DNA of 64,000 bases, taken from the NCBI GenBank assembly GCA_030704615.1, contig CM060731.1, forward strand, positions 1,798,001-1,862,000, written 5' to 3'. The translations under genes and the position numbers were made by a program. A model generated the notes under the pieces. It did not search any database. It was not told the origin of the DNA and was given only the letters and a program-made list of their open reading frames with translations. This DNA is from Takakia lepidozioides. Its lineage: Eukaryota > Streptophyta > Takakiopsida > Takakiales > Takakiaceae. Within the stretch, counting starts at the first letter, position 1. Each line of letters begins with the position of its first letter. This document shows positions 33,690 to 45,770 of the stretch, in pieces.

Positions 33690-33890
33690 TACATCTTTGC
33701 TTTGCTGCTAGCAGCCGACAATGACAGCCTAGATTTGTTCTAGGAAACACCCAACTCAACTTATCCTACTAGTTCATATGCTCAATTGCATCTGCTACTC
33801 TCTGTTATCCAACAGGCATTTACCTTTTTGCCTCGATTGTCCCACCATTAATAGGGGTCAGAAAAGTATTCATTCCACAGCTTCTCCTCG
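33690..33890 (-). repeat. Duplicated PPR 5'-flank module
   Basis: The complement of the 13.5-13.85 kb upstream region of the intact PPR gene, including the GCTGCTAGCAGC...GACAATGACAGCCTA part and the stretch around AAAAGTATTCATTCCACAGC. A similar copy is at 35170-35420. Confidence 0.65.
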
Positions 33891-34059
33891 CCTGAGTAAA
33901 AATTGGCGATCCAAAAGCCTTGTCTTCAGGCTGCAACCTGCATAGGCCTTGTATTCTTTTTTACCATCACAGACAAGGTCCATGCGAGGACTCCACATAT
34001 GCAGACTACCATTTTCTGCACCTGATCCAGAGTACGCAACACAAAATGTGTCAGAAGCA

Positions 34060-35117
34060 TATCCTCTCTTTCATCCCCTTCCGCAATGTTTCAAGATTGG
34101 AAAGATCTCCCATGTTTGTGGTGTGATCTATATCCAGCTTCGCCCTGCCACCTTTTTCAGACTTCTATCCTCCATCAATTTTGTGGTCTTTTCTAGATTG
34201 TCCACATCTGAGTTGCAGCATAGATATTTGACAGCAGCCTATACACTGCAACATTTTGTGGTTCTAATTTTAGAATATGCGTCCTAGGATGCATTCAGCT
34301 AGCTCCTGTTGCTGTAATTATGGAAGCATCAAACACTCTCCGCGCATCCACCACGCTTCCACACCTGGCATACATGTTGACAAGGGCATTCCCTAAACAG
34401 ACAATTGCCTCAACTCCACCTTCTGTGATGTGGGCATGTACACGCCTGTCATGTTCCAGTGCTGCTGGCCAGTGCAGGCGTTGAGGATGGTAACAAATGT
34501 GAGCTTGTCAGGCTTCATACCTACTCGTTGCATTTGCCAGAAGAGTTCAAATGCCTCTTCACTGCGCCCTTGCTGAATGTATCCTGCAATCATTGCATTC
34601 CATGAAACCACATCTTGTTTAGGCATATTGTTAAAGACTCGGCATGCATCCACCAGACTCCCACACTTGACATACATTAAGAAGGGTGTTTCCCACATGG
34701 ACATCTGACTCAAAGCCAGCTTCAATGATATGGGCATGGACCATCACGCCTTCTAGTTGCGTTTGCCGAAAGAGCGTGAGCATTCCATGAAATCACATCT
34801 CGCCTAGACATTTTTCAAACATCTTTTGCGCATCCACCAAACTCCCACACTTGGCATACATATGGACAAGGCTAGTTCCTACATAAACATCTGATTCAAA
34901 TTCAGCTCTGACAATGTGGGCATGAAGCCCCTTGCCCTGCCCTAGAGCTGCTGGGCTGGCACACCTTTTGAGGATGCAAATGAGAGTGACCTTGGGCTCT
35001 ACACCTTCTTGTGGCATTTGCCCAAAGAGTTCAAATGCCTCTTCACCATGCCCTTGCTCAGTTTATCCTGCAATTATTGCAGTCCAAGAGACCACGTCTC
35101 ATTTCGGCATTTTGGCA
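34060..35117 (-). pseudogene. Second, more diverged PPR pseudogene
   Basis: The minus-strand pieces are 35017-34793 (CILKRCASPAALGQGKGLHA, VGTSLVHMYAKCGSLVDAQ), 34737-34393 (QDVVSWNAMIAGYIQQGRSE, KPDKLTFVTILNACTG) and 34310-34060. The last resembles the E-domain LLSNIYAA... with stops. The wording differs from the 29.9-33.1 kb array, so it belongs to another paralogue of the family. Confidence 0.75.
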
Positions 35118-35169
35118 TCAAGTGCCAAAATCCATGCCTCTTCACAAATCATGCATTCATCTTTTCCCT

Positions 35170-35657
35170 TGCTGCTAGCAGCTGACAATGACAACCTAGG
35201 AAACACCCAATCACACTAGTTCCTATGCTGAATTGCGTCTGCTACTCTCTGTCATCTACCAGGGATTCAACTTTTTGCCTCGGTTGTCTTACCATTGACT
35301 GGGGTCAACAAAGTATTCATTCCACACCTTCTCTCTGTTACCTATTTTCGGATACTTTCCTGTTATCACATTGGCAGTATCATGTCAAAGTCACTCCAAA
35401 CCAGATTCACTCAACCAGCTAACTTGCAGAATTCAACAAGGAAATTTAAGGCCGACTCTGACAAGAGGGAAAAACAGGGTGAAAAGTGTTGAAGAAGGTG
35501 CCTGAACATTAGCAGTGCCTTGTTCTATCATTTGTGCCGTTGCCGCTGCTGTTTCCAGTTGACCATCTACCCAACGACCTAACTTGCAGAATTCAATATG
35601 CATCTCAGGGCCAAAACAGTAAAATAACCAAAAGTGGTGGATGCTTACCAACGTCAC
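35170..35657 (-). pseudogene. PPR 5' flank plus N-terminal fragment
   Basis: 35657-35433 has a frame containing RWVDGQLETAAATAQ. It matches AWVDGQLEAAAAPHL at residues 31-45 of the intact PPR protein. 35420-35170 matches the 5' flank of the intact gene. The order flank/N-terminus is reversed compared with the intact locus, so the pieces were rearranged. Confidence 0.6.
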
Positions 35658-35975
35658 TAACTCTACTTGCTACAACATTGATATCCACTCGATTGCTTAG
35701 ATCATTCTCTTTTGAAAAGCCCTCTTCAGTAGCTGAACAGCACTTGGAGACGACTGGATGACTAAATCACTGACAACCAAGACCAGGTTGACTTTCAAGT
35801 GAAGACAGCCAGAATGCAGTGCCACGTGGAGTAGCCAGAAACTATGAACGAGAGAGCCCTTGAAGGAGAGGATGGAAGAGACGGGGGGATGGCTGCTCAC
35901 ATACCTCCTCTCGCCAGTCAACATTGTTCAAGATTCCCTGACACACAGCGAAAAGAGGAACACCCTTGTACAAAA

Positions 35976-37345
35976 CCTGCATAAGCACCTTATTCAGCTC
36001 CACCTGCAGCTATCCTACCATCCCACAATATAACTTCTTGGAAATGAACAGTGCGGAGACCCCTCTAATTTGGTGCAAATCAATTCTGCCAATACAATAA
36101 CCCACAGAATGGTGAACAAAAAAGGGGGTTACCTCACTCGCTGCAAAACCTGGGTAAATTTCAACCCCAAGTTCCTCTGTTTTCCCTCCTAGCCACCGCA
36201 CCAGCTCACTCAAGCTATTCAAAGCATAGCACATGGTTATGGAAGGCTTCAACAAGCATTGCCAAATAGCTGGCTCTCACATAGAATAATACCCCTTGCC
36301 TTTGTCTCTGTGGTTAAGCACAAGTGTTTGTTCCAATCGAGGGTTTAGGATTTACCAAGCCTCCTGGGATTTGGTGGCCCAGTGAATCATGGTGGAAGAC
36401 TTTAGTATGCTAGTTTCCTGCATGCAACTGTCTCTTCCCCGTCTCTCTGTACACTTCAATACCTGTTCTACATAGGAAAGTATCAGCATAATTTCCACAA
36501 AGTTGAATATGTGGAGAAAACAAAAACATTGCACTCAAGCCGGAGTAGGAGAGTAGAAGCTGACCTAATAACAAAGTTACTATTGTTGTTGAAGGGAGAT
36601 GGGAGTGGCAGTGCACGTTTCTCAAATAACATCCAAAACTTGTCTTCCACAACTGGCACACGCAGTGGAGCCTGTGTCAAAAGATCCAATTGATATCCTT
36701 CAACCAATCCTCATCAGCGATAATCTGCTATTATCAAATTATCATGAACGGATGTGTCTCAATTGATTAGCACTCATCAGCAATCACTCCATTTCCAGCT
36801 GAATAACATCATGAACGGAAGACAGTCACTCCCCAAGCCATCTACCTCTCTTGCATCATCCAATTTTCATAAGTATGGACTGAGGACATACGCCTTGATC
36901 CTTCCAATCTGGAAAGAGCTCACTGAGTGCCCGTGGTTCAAACACATTTCCCGAAAGTATGTGTGCACCTGCCACATATACAGGAACAGTCAGGCGCCGA
37001 GGTTCTGTATAAATCTCTGTTGCACGATGAACAACATTGATCATGGCAATAGACACTGAGGCAAGGAAGCAACCTACTGTCATTACGCCCCAACCAACTT
37101 GTTATCCATTATGTGCTGCAAAAGTACAAATTGGTCATCCAAAGCTAGCCTGGCTGTCATCCAGATTGTACAACTAAGCACCGTACAAGAGAGGGGCAGA
37201 GAGCTGACCAACTTCAGCACCCTTCTCAACCACGCACACAGACAGATCAGTGCCCTTCTCTATGCACAGTTGCTTTAGTCTAATTGCTGCCCCCAAACCG
37301 GCCGGGCCTGCACCCATCGTATATGTCATTCTTACGACGAAGTTC
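35976..37345 (-). pseudogene. ETFQO: Electron-transfer-flavoprotein:ubiquinone oxidoreductase, 3'-truncated
   Basis: The minus-strand exons join in phase. About 37345-37209 has an FAD-binding GAGPAGLGAAIRLKQL and VCVVEKGAEV. 36968-36892 has GAHILSGNVFEPRALSELFP. 36671-36565 has RVPVVEDKFWMLFEKRALPLP. 36214-36133 has ELVRWLGGKTEELGVEIYPG. The next acceptor at 35977 opens with VLY as expected, but the sequence then diverges. ETFQO is a mitochondrial inner-membrane FAD/4Fe-4S enzyme that passes electrons from matrix dehydrogenases to ubiquinone. It normally has about 600 residues. Only about 150 are here, and the ubiquinone-binding and FeS parts are gone. The N-terminal targeting exon was not found, and the residues before GAGPAG are unusual (VVRMTYTM). 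PPR fragments begin immediately downstream. Confidence 0.75.
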
Positions 37346-37365
37346 GCACCACCTGGGGTCCAGGA

Positions 37366-38800
37366 TTGGCGCTCAGCACAGATTACACTGAGGCTAAGGT
37401 TGAAGAACTCGTGTTACAGCTCCGGTTGATAACTCTAAGCCCAAACACGAGAGTTTGTAACATCATGGATATCAGGTCGGAGGTCGCTCTCCCTGGAGAT
37501 AGATCACACAAGGCCGGCCCAATGAAGGATTGCAGTATACAATATGGCATAGATGTGTGAGGCAATGTGGTTATTATGTTGATCGGAAGAGAGAGTCCTG
37601 AAGAGAAAGAGAAAGATTACACTTCTTGCAGCTGCCTAGTAAGGCCTCTGCCCCACCCAGTTACCAGGGGGTAGTAGTTGCAGGTCATGAAGATGCTGCC
37701 GTCACTGCACACTTTGTCTCGCACATCCCTCCCTGGTAGTTCTGCGCCAGACGATTTGAGTGTAATGCCCACAGGCTCTGTAGTAGAAGCAAGAATTGGA
37801 GTTAAGTCAGGAGCAGATCACTGAAGTACTACACCAAGTTGTTTTAGGGTGAAGTCACCAACAAGCGAAGTCTCTGCAATGTATCCTGAAGGTCTTAAAT
37901 TGAACAACACAGGTTAGCAAGAGGAGCATCGCACTACATGTCCATCGAGTCAAACTCAGATCCGAAGTGAAAGGAATCACCGGTTGGGGCTCCAAGCGAA
38001 AACATGTGAAATGAAACTTTCATGCTGTGAAATGTTGGGACAAAATGGGTCAGGGAGCAGCAGAATGATGGAGTTCACAAATGTGAGTACCCTTGCCACA
38101 AAAATTGTAGATGTGTTTTGTGATATGGAAGAATCAATCCTGGCAGATATCATTTGTTCAACAGAGAATCAAACAGGCATCAATGAAGAGTGCCCACCTC
38201 GATTACAAGCTCCTGTGCAAATCCCAAGGTCATCTACGGGTGTGCATTTAGAACAAGACACAAATCAAGAGGACATTGAGTATCAGCCATCAAGAGTGCG
38301 ACTACCCTGCGGCCTACGGATTTGATTGTGACACAGCCAAACCACTAGAGGAACTGGCAGATATGGTGTTGATTGATGAATTGACTATATCACAGTGGAG
38401 AAGCAGTCCTCAGGCCAAGGAGTCAAGGCACCATAGTGAACACCAAACGAAAAGATTTGACAAAGAAGGCAGGGTTGAGGAAAAGGTCTTTTTGCATGAT
38501 CCAACCATAAAGGGGAGTATGTCCTATGAAGAATCTAAGCAAGGACAAGGAAGCCAGGATGGCAACAGGGAGCTGGAAAATCAAATAGGGAAAGATGTTT
38601 CATGTGAGCCAAAGCTTGTGAACCCTGCTGGCTGCACAAGAGTTGATGATCATTATTCCAAGGAAGGGGACAAATGGGCAGCAATTACAGATCTGTACCC
38701 TCCCACCAAGCTACCTGAGGGTAGTACCAAGCAACAGAGACATGCCAGAGGGATTCTCAGATTGCAAGAGCCATTTGGAAGGAGAATTGGATCAATGTAA
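37366..38800 (+). other. Unrecognised open frames, possibly one broken gene
   Basis: Two overlapping plus-strand frames, 37984-38325 and 38276-38800, together give about 270 residues that are acidic and Ser/Glu/Gln-rich (for example LADMVLIDELTISQW). They differ by one frame, so if they belong together there is a frameshift or an intron in the overlap. No domain was recognised. 37366-37983 holds nothing I can support. Confidence 0.3.
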
Positions 38801-38814
38801 TGAGCACCTGGAAT

Positions 38815-39034
38815 AGTCGTACCATTTCCCCTCATTCACCCATTCATTCGCGGCGTCCGAAGGCTGCCAACTCTTGTCTGATCCCCAGAAAATGTTTTCT
38901 CCGTATGGCCCTCCCGAGTGCTGGAGTTGGCAATCGCCATACTCTCGTCTTTCAACGGCCCACCAGTGTGCGTAATCTGCGAGACAGTCGTCCCACTGTG
39001 GGGGCCGGATGCCAATCCGAGCTCGGGCCGCGTT
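38815..39034 (-). pseudogene. PR-1/CAP-domain protein fragment
   Basis: The minus strand encodes NAARARIGIRPPQWDDCLAD, then YAHWWAVERREYGDCQLQHS, GGPYGENIFWGSDKSWQP and AANEWVNEGKWYDY. This is the first half of the CAP domain of pathogenesis-related protein 1, including the HSGGPYGEN signature. The signal peptide and the C-terminal CGHYTQVVW half are absent. A possible acceptor (CCCCAG) precedes the start, and the 5' side abuts the GGAACC repeat cluster. Confidence 0.7.
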
Positions 39035-39069
39035 CTGGGGACGTAGAGACACTTAGGGCTACAGCCCAC

Positions 39070-39294
39070 GGGTGGAACCGGAACCGGAACCGGAACCCTA
39101 AACCCCAAACCCGGTTCCCACACATGTGGTCGTAGCTGGAACCGCCAGTTCCGGTTCCCATACAATCCCCAATTTCCGGTTCCGGTTCCGGTTCCGGTTC
39201 TGCACAGGCGGGTCCGGTTCCGGTCCGGTTCCACATAACCGGAACCGGAACCGGCGGTTACCCGGGGCCCAGGCGGGTAACCGCCCAACACTGG
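39070..39294. repeat. GGAACC/GGTTCC hexamer cluster with hairpin and hAT-like end
   Basis: Runs of GGAACC (39074-39099, 39238-39254) and its complement GGTTCC (39110-39230) alternate in orientation. An inverted repeat CGGTTACCCG...CGGGTAACCG lies at 39254-39284. The right border reads, on the minus strand, CCAGTGTTGGGCGGTTACCC, which shares CAGTGTTGG with the end of the hAT MITE at 12351. No matching left end was found. Confidence 0.55.
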
Positions 39295-39559
39295 TAAAAA
39301 CCTGGAAGTTAACCAAAAATCCAAAGAAGCCATAGAGGCTTGGGGAGGGTCGGATGGACGACCATTACTATCGGTCAGTCCTCCCTACCGTGTTATGATG
39401 TTAAAGAATGAATGCAAGAACAGCCGTATGTATGCAGGAGAGGGACTCCCTAACGCAATTGCCAGCCTACCCCTAGCTGAGAGTGGAGGTGCAGGTGTCG
39501 ATGAAGGATCACTGCCCTAGAGGGGCCTCCAGTTTACATTGCGATCAAAATCTGGGGAG

Positions 39560-40529
39560 TCAGGGCAGAAGCGTGCAACAATTTTCCCAACATTGGGGGA
39601 CTGAACTCCAAGAGCATATGTTTGGCGAAGGGCTTGAGCAAAGGATTCCCTGTTTAGCCCAGGATTCCTTGAAGGCGTCGTGGAGCCGATGTTGAACCTC
39701 TGGATGCTTGCTAAAGTCTGCAGTCAATTTTAATCCATGCTTTTTTAGCTTCAGTTTTAGTGTAAAAAAAGACCAAAACGAGCAACATAGAGACTGCATT
39801 TGGAGCTGCCTAAGGTCCAGACGCATCTAGTTTTCCAAATGTGCCAGAGTCTAGCAGCCCTGATTATGTCGGCCACTTGGCATGAAGAGGCAACATGCTT
39901 GGTGATAGGATCGTAGTTGAGGAGCAAGGCAGTAGGGGTGAGTGGGGTGGGTTGCCAAGTTTGAAGCACCAAATTTAGCCTACGGCAACACTTTTGATGG
40001 GATGTTACAGTGAAGCAGGCAGTGTTCAAGCAATTCAGCCTCCCCCAGCGAACAACATTTCCAGATCAGAGCCTTGGAGAGTTGGAGCCAACAACCCACT
40101 TTGGATTTTGTTGGCCACCCGCCATAGGAAAACGTTGATTTTCGCAGGGCTAGTTTTCATCTAGATTCCTCTCCAGATAATCTTCCAACATTCGCCTTGG
40201 AAACCATACGCTCCCCGTTTTGTATCCCATTTGGAGACTAGAAAGGAAGAGGTGTTAAGGCATTTATAGGTTTTCTTTGCAGTGTATTGGAAGAGAGAGG
40301 GAGAGCCATCAAATGCCCATGACCATTCTTTTGGATCCATTTGCAGAGCCATGAGAGGCTTGCCTCCAATCCAAAGGAATGTGTTTCTTTGCAGCCAAGT
40401 TATGATTTCTGGTCTTGGGGGCTTCTTAGGATTCATAGCTTTTGTGGGGGTCGACCACTGGCAGATTCTAACAGGGGAGAATCCCGCGCCCCCCCCCCCC
40501 CGGACAATAACCAGGTGCGCTTGAGGCAC
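39560..40529 (-). mobile_element. Second L1-type LINE tail, degenerate
   Basis: 40529-40161 encodes RICQWSTPTKAMNPKK, ITWLQRNTFLWIGGKPLMAL and QMDPKEWSWAFDG, parallel to the segment at 18809-18348 of the first copy. A frame with SPAKINVFLWRVANK follows, then 40029-39757 (ALLLNYDPITK). Stops and shifts separate the pieces. The 5' side is cut at a 14-bp C-run (40488-40501). It shares the L1-like C-terminal architecture with the 17-21 kb copy. Confidence 0.75.
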
Positions 40530-42661
40530 CTATCATTTGCGTTTGTGGGCAGAAATCCATGGCATGGCCAATGAGTTTGTTATTGTCACTTTCCAGAATG
40601 TAAATAACCTGCAGAGGCAATGTCGCGCATGTTACCCAAGTCTGAGGGAGAGGCGGGAGTGGGACAGACTTTAAAATTTTGGAGTACCTTGCATTACCTC
40701 TTGTGGTTCCCACAATCTGGTTGATATGCCCTTGGCTCTTAAAGTCGGTGCCTGACTGTGCTCTCGGGGGATGGATGTTTGGTAAGGATGTTTTCAATAT
40801 GAATTTGTTTGATTTTATTGAAAGTTGATTATAATATATTAATAGATCTACATTTTTAGCTATCCTAAATATATTTAACATTTCATTGGCTACTATCATA
40901 TTTATATGTATTATCGGAAAAATATTAGTAAATTGAAACATGCTTTCCACGAAATCAACGGAGTATTTGAAAGTGCTATAAATTTTACATTGAATATGTG
41001 AAAGAAACAAAAGAAAGAAAGATTGAAAGAGTTAAATATTAGAGTAGATCTGGAAATCTTTATTCAGTTTTTTTTTTCTCTGGCAATCTGGGCAGCTGCA
41101 AGAATCTACGTTGATGATGTGGCCTCCGGCTGGAGATGATGACGTGGTGGAGATGATATATTTTCTTTTGACTATTTATTAAAGTTTTTTGGGGTAATCT
41201 GGGCAGATAATGATGCTGACGGCAATGATGATGACGTGGAGACAGTGACGTGGCATTTTGGCAGCCTATTCCTGCTCTAGACTAATGCTACTCTCCGACC
41301 TTCTGTCCTTACTAGAATTACACAAGACATAGGTCACACTACCGCCGGGTGTTACCATCAGGGTTACACCTCCTCTGCCATCACCTTACCCATAGTCTAG
41401 CCTTCACTGCTTCTCGACAAGCTCTAGCATTCTAAATATTTAAAAGTGATTTTGGGTAAGAGGGTGTGGGGAGGATTTGACAGGGGGCCCCGCCGGAGGG
41501 GCTGACGCTGCCTGTATCTAACGGAAGTAACGTCAGATTGCAGTCGTGCATCAAGTTCTTACTTTCTTACATTATTCCTCTTCGAGACGGTTGTCCACCA
41601 CATCATACAGAGATACTCGGAAATGGAAGGAGGGGAGGGGGTGTCAAATCCCCACCCCCTTGCTGCTCCGCCCGCGCGGGTACTGTAAACAGGGACTGGG
41701 GACTGGGAACAGGGAGTCGGACTGGGATCGTGAACGTGGGGAGCGCAGCATGCGGGAGGGCCGAGCGGGCCCCAGTCCTGGCGCCGCCATAATAGTAGTC
41801 TTGAAAACCAAGACGAAAACATCAGAGAACTCCCCCTCGCTATGCACAGTAAGAAGCTAGATAAAATAAGAAGTGGAAACAGCTGTGACCAGTGAAGCGC
41901 CTACGTGAACAAGCTGCTCTCCGCAAACATGGTGCTGAATCCTCGGGAATGCTGTAAGTAGATGAGCCGTGCTCAGATGTACAGATAGAATGACAGAGAA
42001 ATAAGGCTGTGCAAGAAGCAAACGGAGATCCACATCTAGACTACAGAAGAGCCCCAGCGCTTGCAGAGGGATTTGAGCTCCGGCAAAGAATTATGGAGAT
42101 CCCTGCAAGGTGAGCATTATATCGAGGGAATACCATGGCGTTGAGAGAAGGGAGGCGAGCCGGTCGCTAAGCTTATAGCCTCCCTTCTGTATAGGCTTCT
42201 CCCACAGCATATAAAAGGAAAGTGGCTCGCCCGTGGCTCGACTGGACAGAAGAATAGTAAAGGGAAGGGCTAACTTATCCGGCTCGAGAAGAGGAGAGTT
42301 CAACCGGGATCCCCGAATGGCATATCGGACGGTCACAAGCTGGCCGATGCTGGACTAACTTAACCATGATACGAAGATATACGAGTCGACGGTTGCAACG
42401 TTGCAACGTATGACCATGGGAGCATGTATGCATGGATGCATAGCCATGGATGCCTCCGACCTGATGCTGTCGAGAGAAACAAGTTGTTGGCTGTAGCGAA
42501 AGAGAGTAAGAGAGAGAGAGATGGGGAGATTCCCTCGTGAAAATTGGATAGAGCGGAGTGGAAGATTGCAGAGGTCGAAGGGATTTCGTGTCTGAGTTTG
42601 AGTTCATAGCCGGAGTGGGACCAAGATTGTGAGATCGATAGATCGTGACAGAGGGAGAGAG
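40530..42661. other. No gene; PIRL upstream region
   Basis: 40800-41080 is very AT-rich. 41075-41260 contains an imperfect direct repeat (AATCTGGGCAG followed by GATGATG...GACGTGG). 41480-41790 is GC-rich. 42490-42530 has a GA-rich run (GAGAGTAAGAGAGAGAGAG), as is common in plant 5' leaders. No protein was recognised. Confidence 0.4.
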
Positions 42662-45600
42662 ATGAGTGCGGCAGTGGCCAATGTGGCCGATACGCGAGCT
42701 ATATTGAACATGTTAGGGCCGCGGCCCGACCATGAGGCTGTGGATGAAGCGCGCCGGGCTCTTGTGCGCATTGATGATCGTGTCACGGAGGAATTGGACG
42801 AATTAATTATGGCTTCGGCTCCTGCTGGCGAGAATATTGCTCACTGGAGGGCTGCGCAGGTTTGTGCCCTACGAGACACCTTCTCCCCGTGTTTTTTCAA
42901 TAGTTTTCATTCATGGCCGCTTTGTTTTCCTTGGTTTCACCGTGCAGAGCTTTTCTTCCGTATTGGCTGCACTTTTCATCTCCTTGCTGCATGATTCTGG
43001 ACTTGGGGAGCTAATTGGACCTATGAGTGGGACATAGGTTTTGCATCAAATCTCTACGTCAGGCTTGCCACCTGACCGTGTTCTGTACATCCTTTTTTGT
43101 GTGTCGATGGTTAAGCCTCACGGTGGTAGGACCCTTGAGATCGTATATTTGTCCTGGCCGGCTGCTGTTCTGGTTTGTGAAGTATTTGCTGTATGTGCAG
43201 AAGGCCCCTGGTAATTAGCAGATGGTGTAGAATTAGAGGAGGTTTGGTAAAACATCATAGATGAACGAGCAACGAGTACTGGAAATAGCTCCACATCTTC
43301 ATTCATGGACTAAGTTTGTATGTTCTGAGTTCATACTGTAGAAATTGGAGACATAGAAGAGAGATAGGGAAATTCTCAATTATCACATTCTACTCCCTGT
43401 CTCAATGTTTTCCATCGCCATCGCCATGTCCTGGCTATATTTGGTGGCAGTCTAGGCATTCAACTAGAATTAGGTGGAGTAGGCTTGGACATGGCTGTAC
43501 CTTATGATGGTATCAAGCCTCACGCAAAGCAGGATGGTGTTTGCAATTTGGATTGAGTGCCTTCACCTGGATGGTTTGAAGTTGCTTGCAGGATCTGCCT
43601 TTGGTGTTAGGTGCCTTTTAGGGCATTTTCAGTGGGATGCTGAAATATGCATGATCGTCTCTGCTTCATTCTGCTGCCTGCTGTGGTTGGGCTCTAGCTC
43701 ACTCCTGCTTCGCTTCTTCATGCTAGACAGTAATAACTATGGTGAAGGACCACCTTTGACATTTTTCCTGTGTAATATATAAAGCCAAACCTACCTACAC
43801 ATGTTCTTGCAATTCAGGCGGAGAAGGAGAAAGAGCTCAAGGAAGTGGCAGAGAAGGAGAAGGTACCTTACAAATCAGTGATCCAGCTAGATGACCTCCA
43901 CCTATCGTATGAGGAGATGGTGAAGCAGGCGGAGCTTGCCCTGGATGAAAATTTTGATCCATCAGCAGTTGTCACTCAATCTGACGATGAGGTCGACTTG
44001 GAAGTTGCAAAGAGAATCCAAGATGCTTATGAGAAAAAGTTGGATCATTTGGACCTGAGTGGGCGGAATTTGATGCATCTGCCAGAGTCGTTTGGCAAAA
44101 TCTCGTCACTTGTTTCCGTGACCCTCTCAAACAATCGCCTGGAGGTAAGCTTCGTGATATGAACAACAAGTGTATTCTAGTAAGATTTTTGGACATTCAA
44201 GTCTTTCTTTCAGTGGGAGATTCCTGCGAGGCCAAGCATGCACTCATCATTTTCTCTTACGACTATGTAAAATTCCCTCAAGCACTCAGGGGTAAGCACA
44301 AACGGATCACTTTTATCTGCACCGTGGTCGTCAAGCATTTGAGCATATGCCAGGATTAAGTGTTGTGTTATGCAATGTACATTGTAGTAGTGTAATTGTG
44401 TGTCGAAGTCTCTCCAGATTCTTTGGATCACTCATTGAAACCTTCTAAACCTGGAACACTTCAGTTCTCATGATTGGTCAGTGACATCACTTCATTGCTA
44501 GGTCTTGATGCCTGTGTGCTGCTGCTTTGACAGATTATACCAGATTCCATAGCTGGCCTGGTAAACTTGGAGCGGCTTGATGTGCAATCTAACCAACTGA
44601 AGGCATTACCAGACTCCCTTGGCTTGCTGTCAAATCTGAAATTCCTTGATTTGTCGGGAAACATGGTGGTGGCTTTGCCAGATACCATTGGACGCTGCAG
44701 GTACTATTTCAATGTCAAATGTTGTGGAGCACTGTTTCTATTGTGCATGATGCTTGTAGGTGCTTTGTTCCTATTTTACCATGCTTCGCAAATTCCCATG
44801 CCGAAGTGCAGGCAAAGTTGACAGGGTTTCTGGATTGCACAGCAATCACTATATTATTGTCCATTTCTCGCTCCAAAGAAATCACTAAGTGCATAAGAAG
44901 CTTGACTTATTGACAATAGTATCTGAGCCCTGCTGAGAAAAGACAATGTAATGCTGCCAGCTGCAAGTGCTCCTTTACATTGGAGCTATACTTCTATACC
45001 AGGTTTCCGTTGATTAAATTTAAATTAGGTCTTAAAGAAGGTGATTAGGAGAAGCCAGGAATCAAAGCTGAGGAGGGTGGCATGTGTGCAGAAATCTGGT
45101 GGTACTGATTGCAAATTTCAACCAGCTGGAGTACTGGCCATCCTTTGAAGTATTCAATCTGCAGAAGTTGTGTCTACACCTCAACAAACTCACGGGGCTA
45201 CCCTCGTCGATTGGAGAGATGAGGTCCTTGAGAGTTCTGGATGTCCACTTTAACAGGCTTCGGAGCTTGCCAGTGACCATAGGCAATTTGTCCAACCTTG
45301 AGGTGCTTGATGTCAGCAGCAACTTCAACAATCTGGTCACTGTGCCTGACAGTATTGGAGATCTGGCATCTCTCACTGATTTGGATCTGAGCTTCAATCA
45401 GATCCGTGAGCTACCTATCTCGTTTGGAAGGCTTACAAATCTGAAGAGGTTGAAACTGGACGAGAACCCCCTTGTGGTGCCCCCAATGGAGGTAGTTCAG
45501 CATAGCCATGAGGCTGTTATGGCGTACCTCGCTGATCGCTGGAAGAGTAGTTTGATGACAGATGAAGAGAAGAGCTTGGCAGGCAGCGGGCGGAAGCTTG

Positions 45601-45770
45601 ACAGTGAGAATGGAGGGGAATGGGTCTCTTGGGCAGGGGGTGTGTGGGCTAGCAACTGGTTGGGGCGCATGTGCACTAGAGGGCTCACTCAATTTCTGGG
45701 AGGGAACACAGCGAAGGTCATGGGGTGGCAGGAGCACCGATCTGACGACGAGCCAGGATGCCAATTGTAA
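42662..45770 (+). CDS. Plant intracellular Ras-group-related LRR protein (PIRL-type)
   Basis: Exons 42662-42859, 43818-44144, 44534-44700 and 45092-45770 join in phase to give 456 residues. Residues 1 to about 130 are charged and coiled-coil-like ([14 protein letters not shown]). From about 130 there are roughly ten leucine-rich repeats of the 23-residue Ras-group type, such as [38 protein letters not shown] and [19 protein letters not shown]. After [12 protein letters not shown] comes the conserved [10 protein letters not shown], then a C-terminal tail of about 75 residues. PIRLs are cytosolic or nuclear scaffold-like proteins needed in pollen and spore development in Arabidopsis. Exact partners are unknown. 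The first ATG in frame is at 42662. All splice sites are canonical and no lesion was seen. Confidence 0.9.

Noticed and set aside
40488-40501. Run of 14 C as a functional element
   Set aside because: A homopolymer at a LINE breakpoint, possibly a sequencing or assembly artefact; no supporting context.
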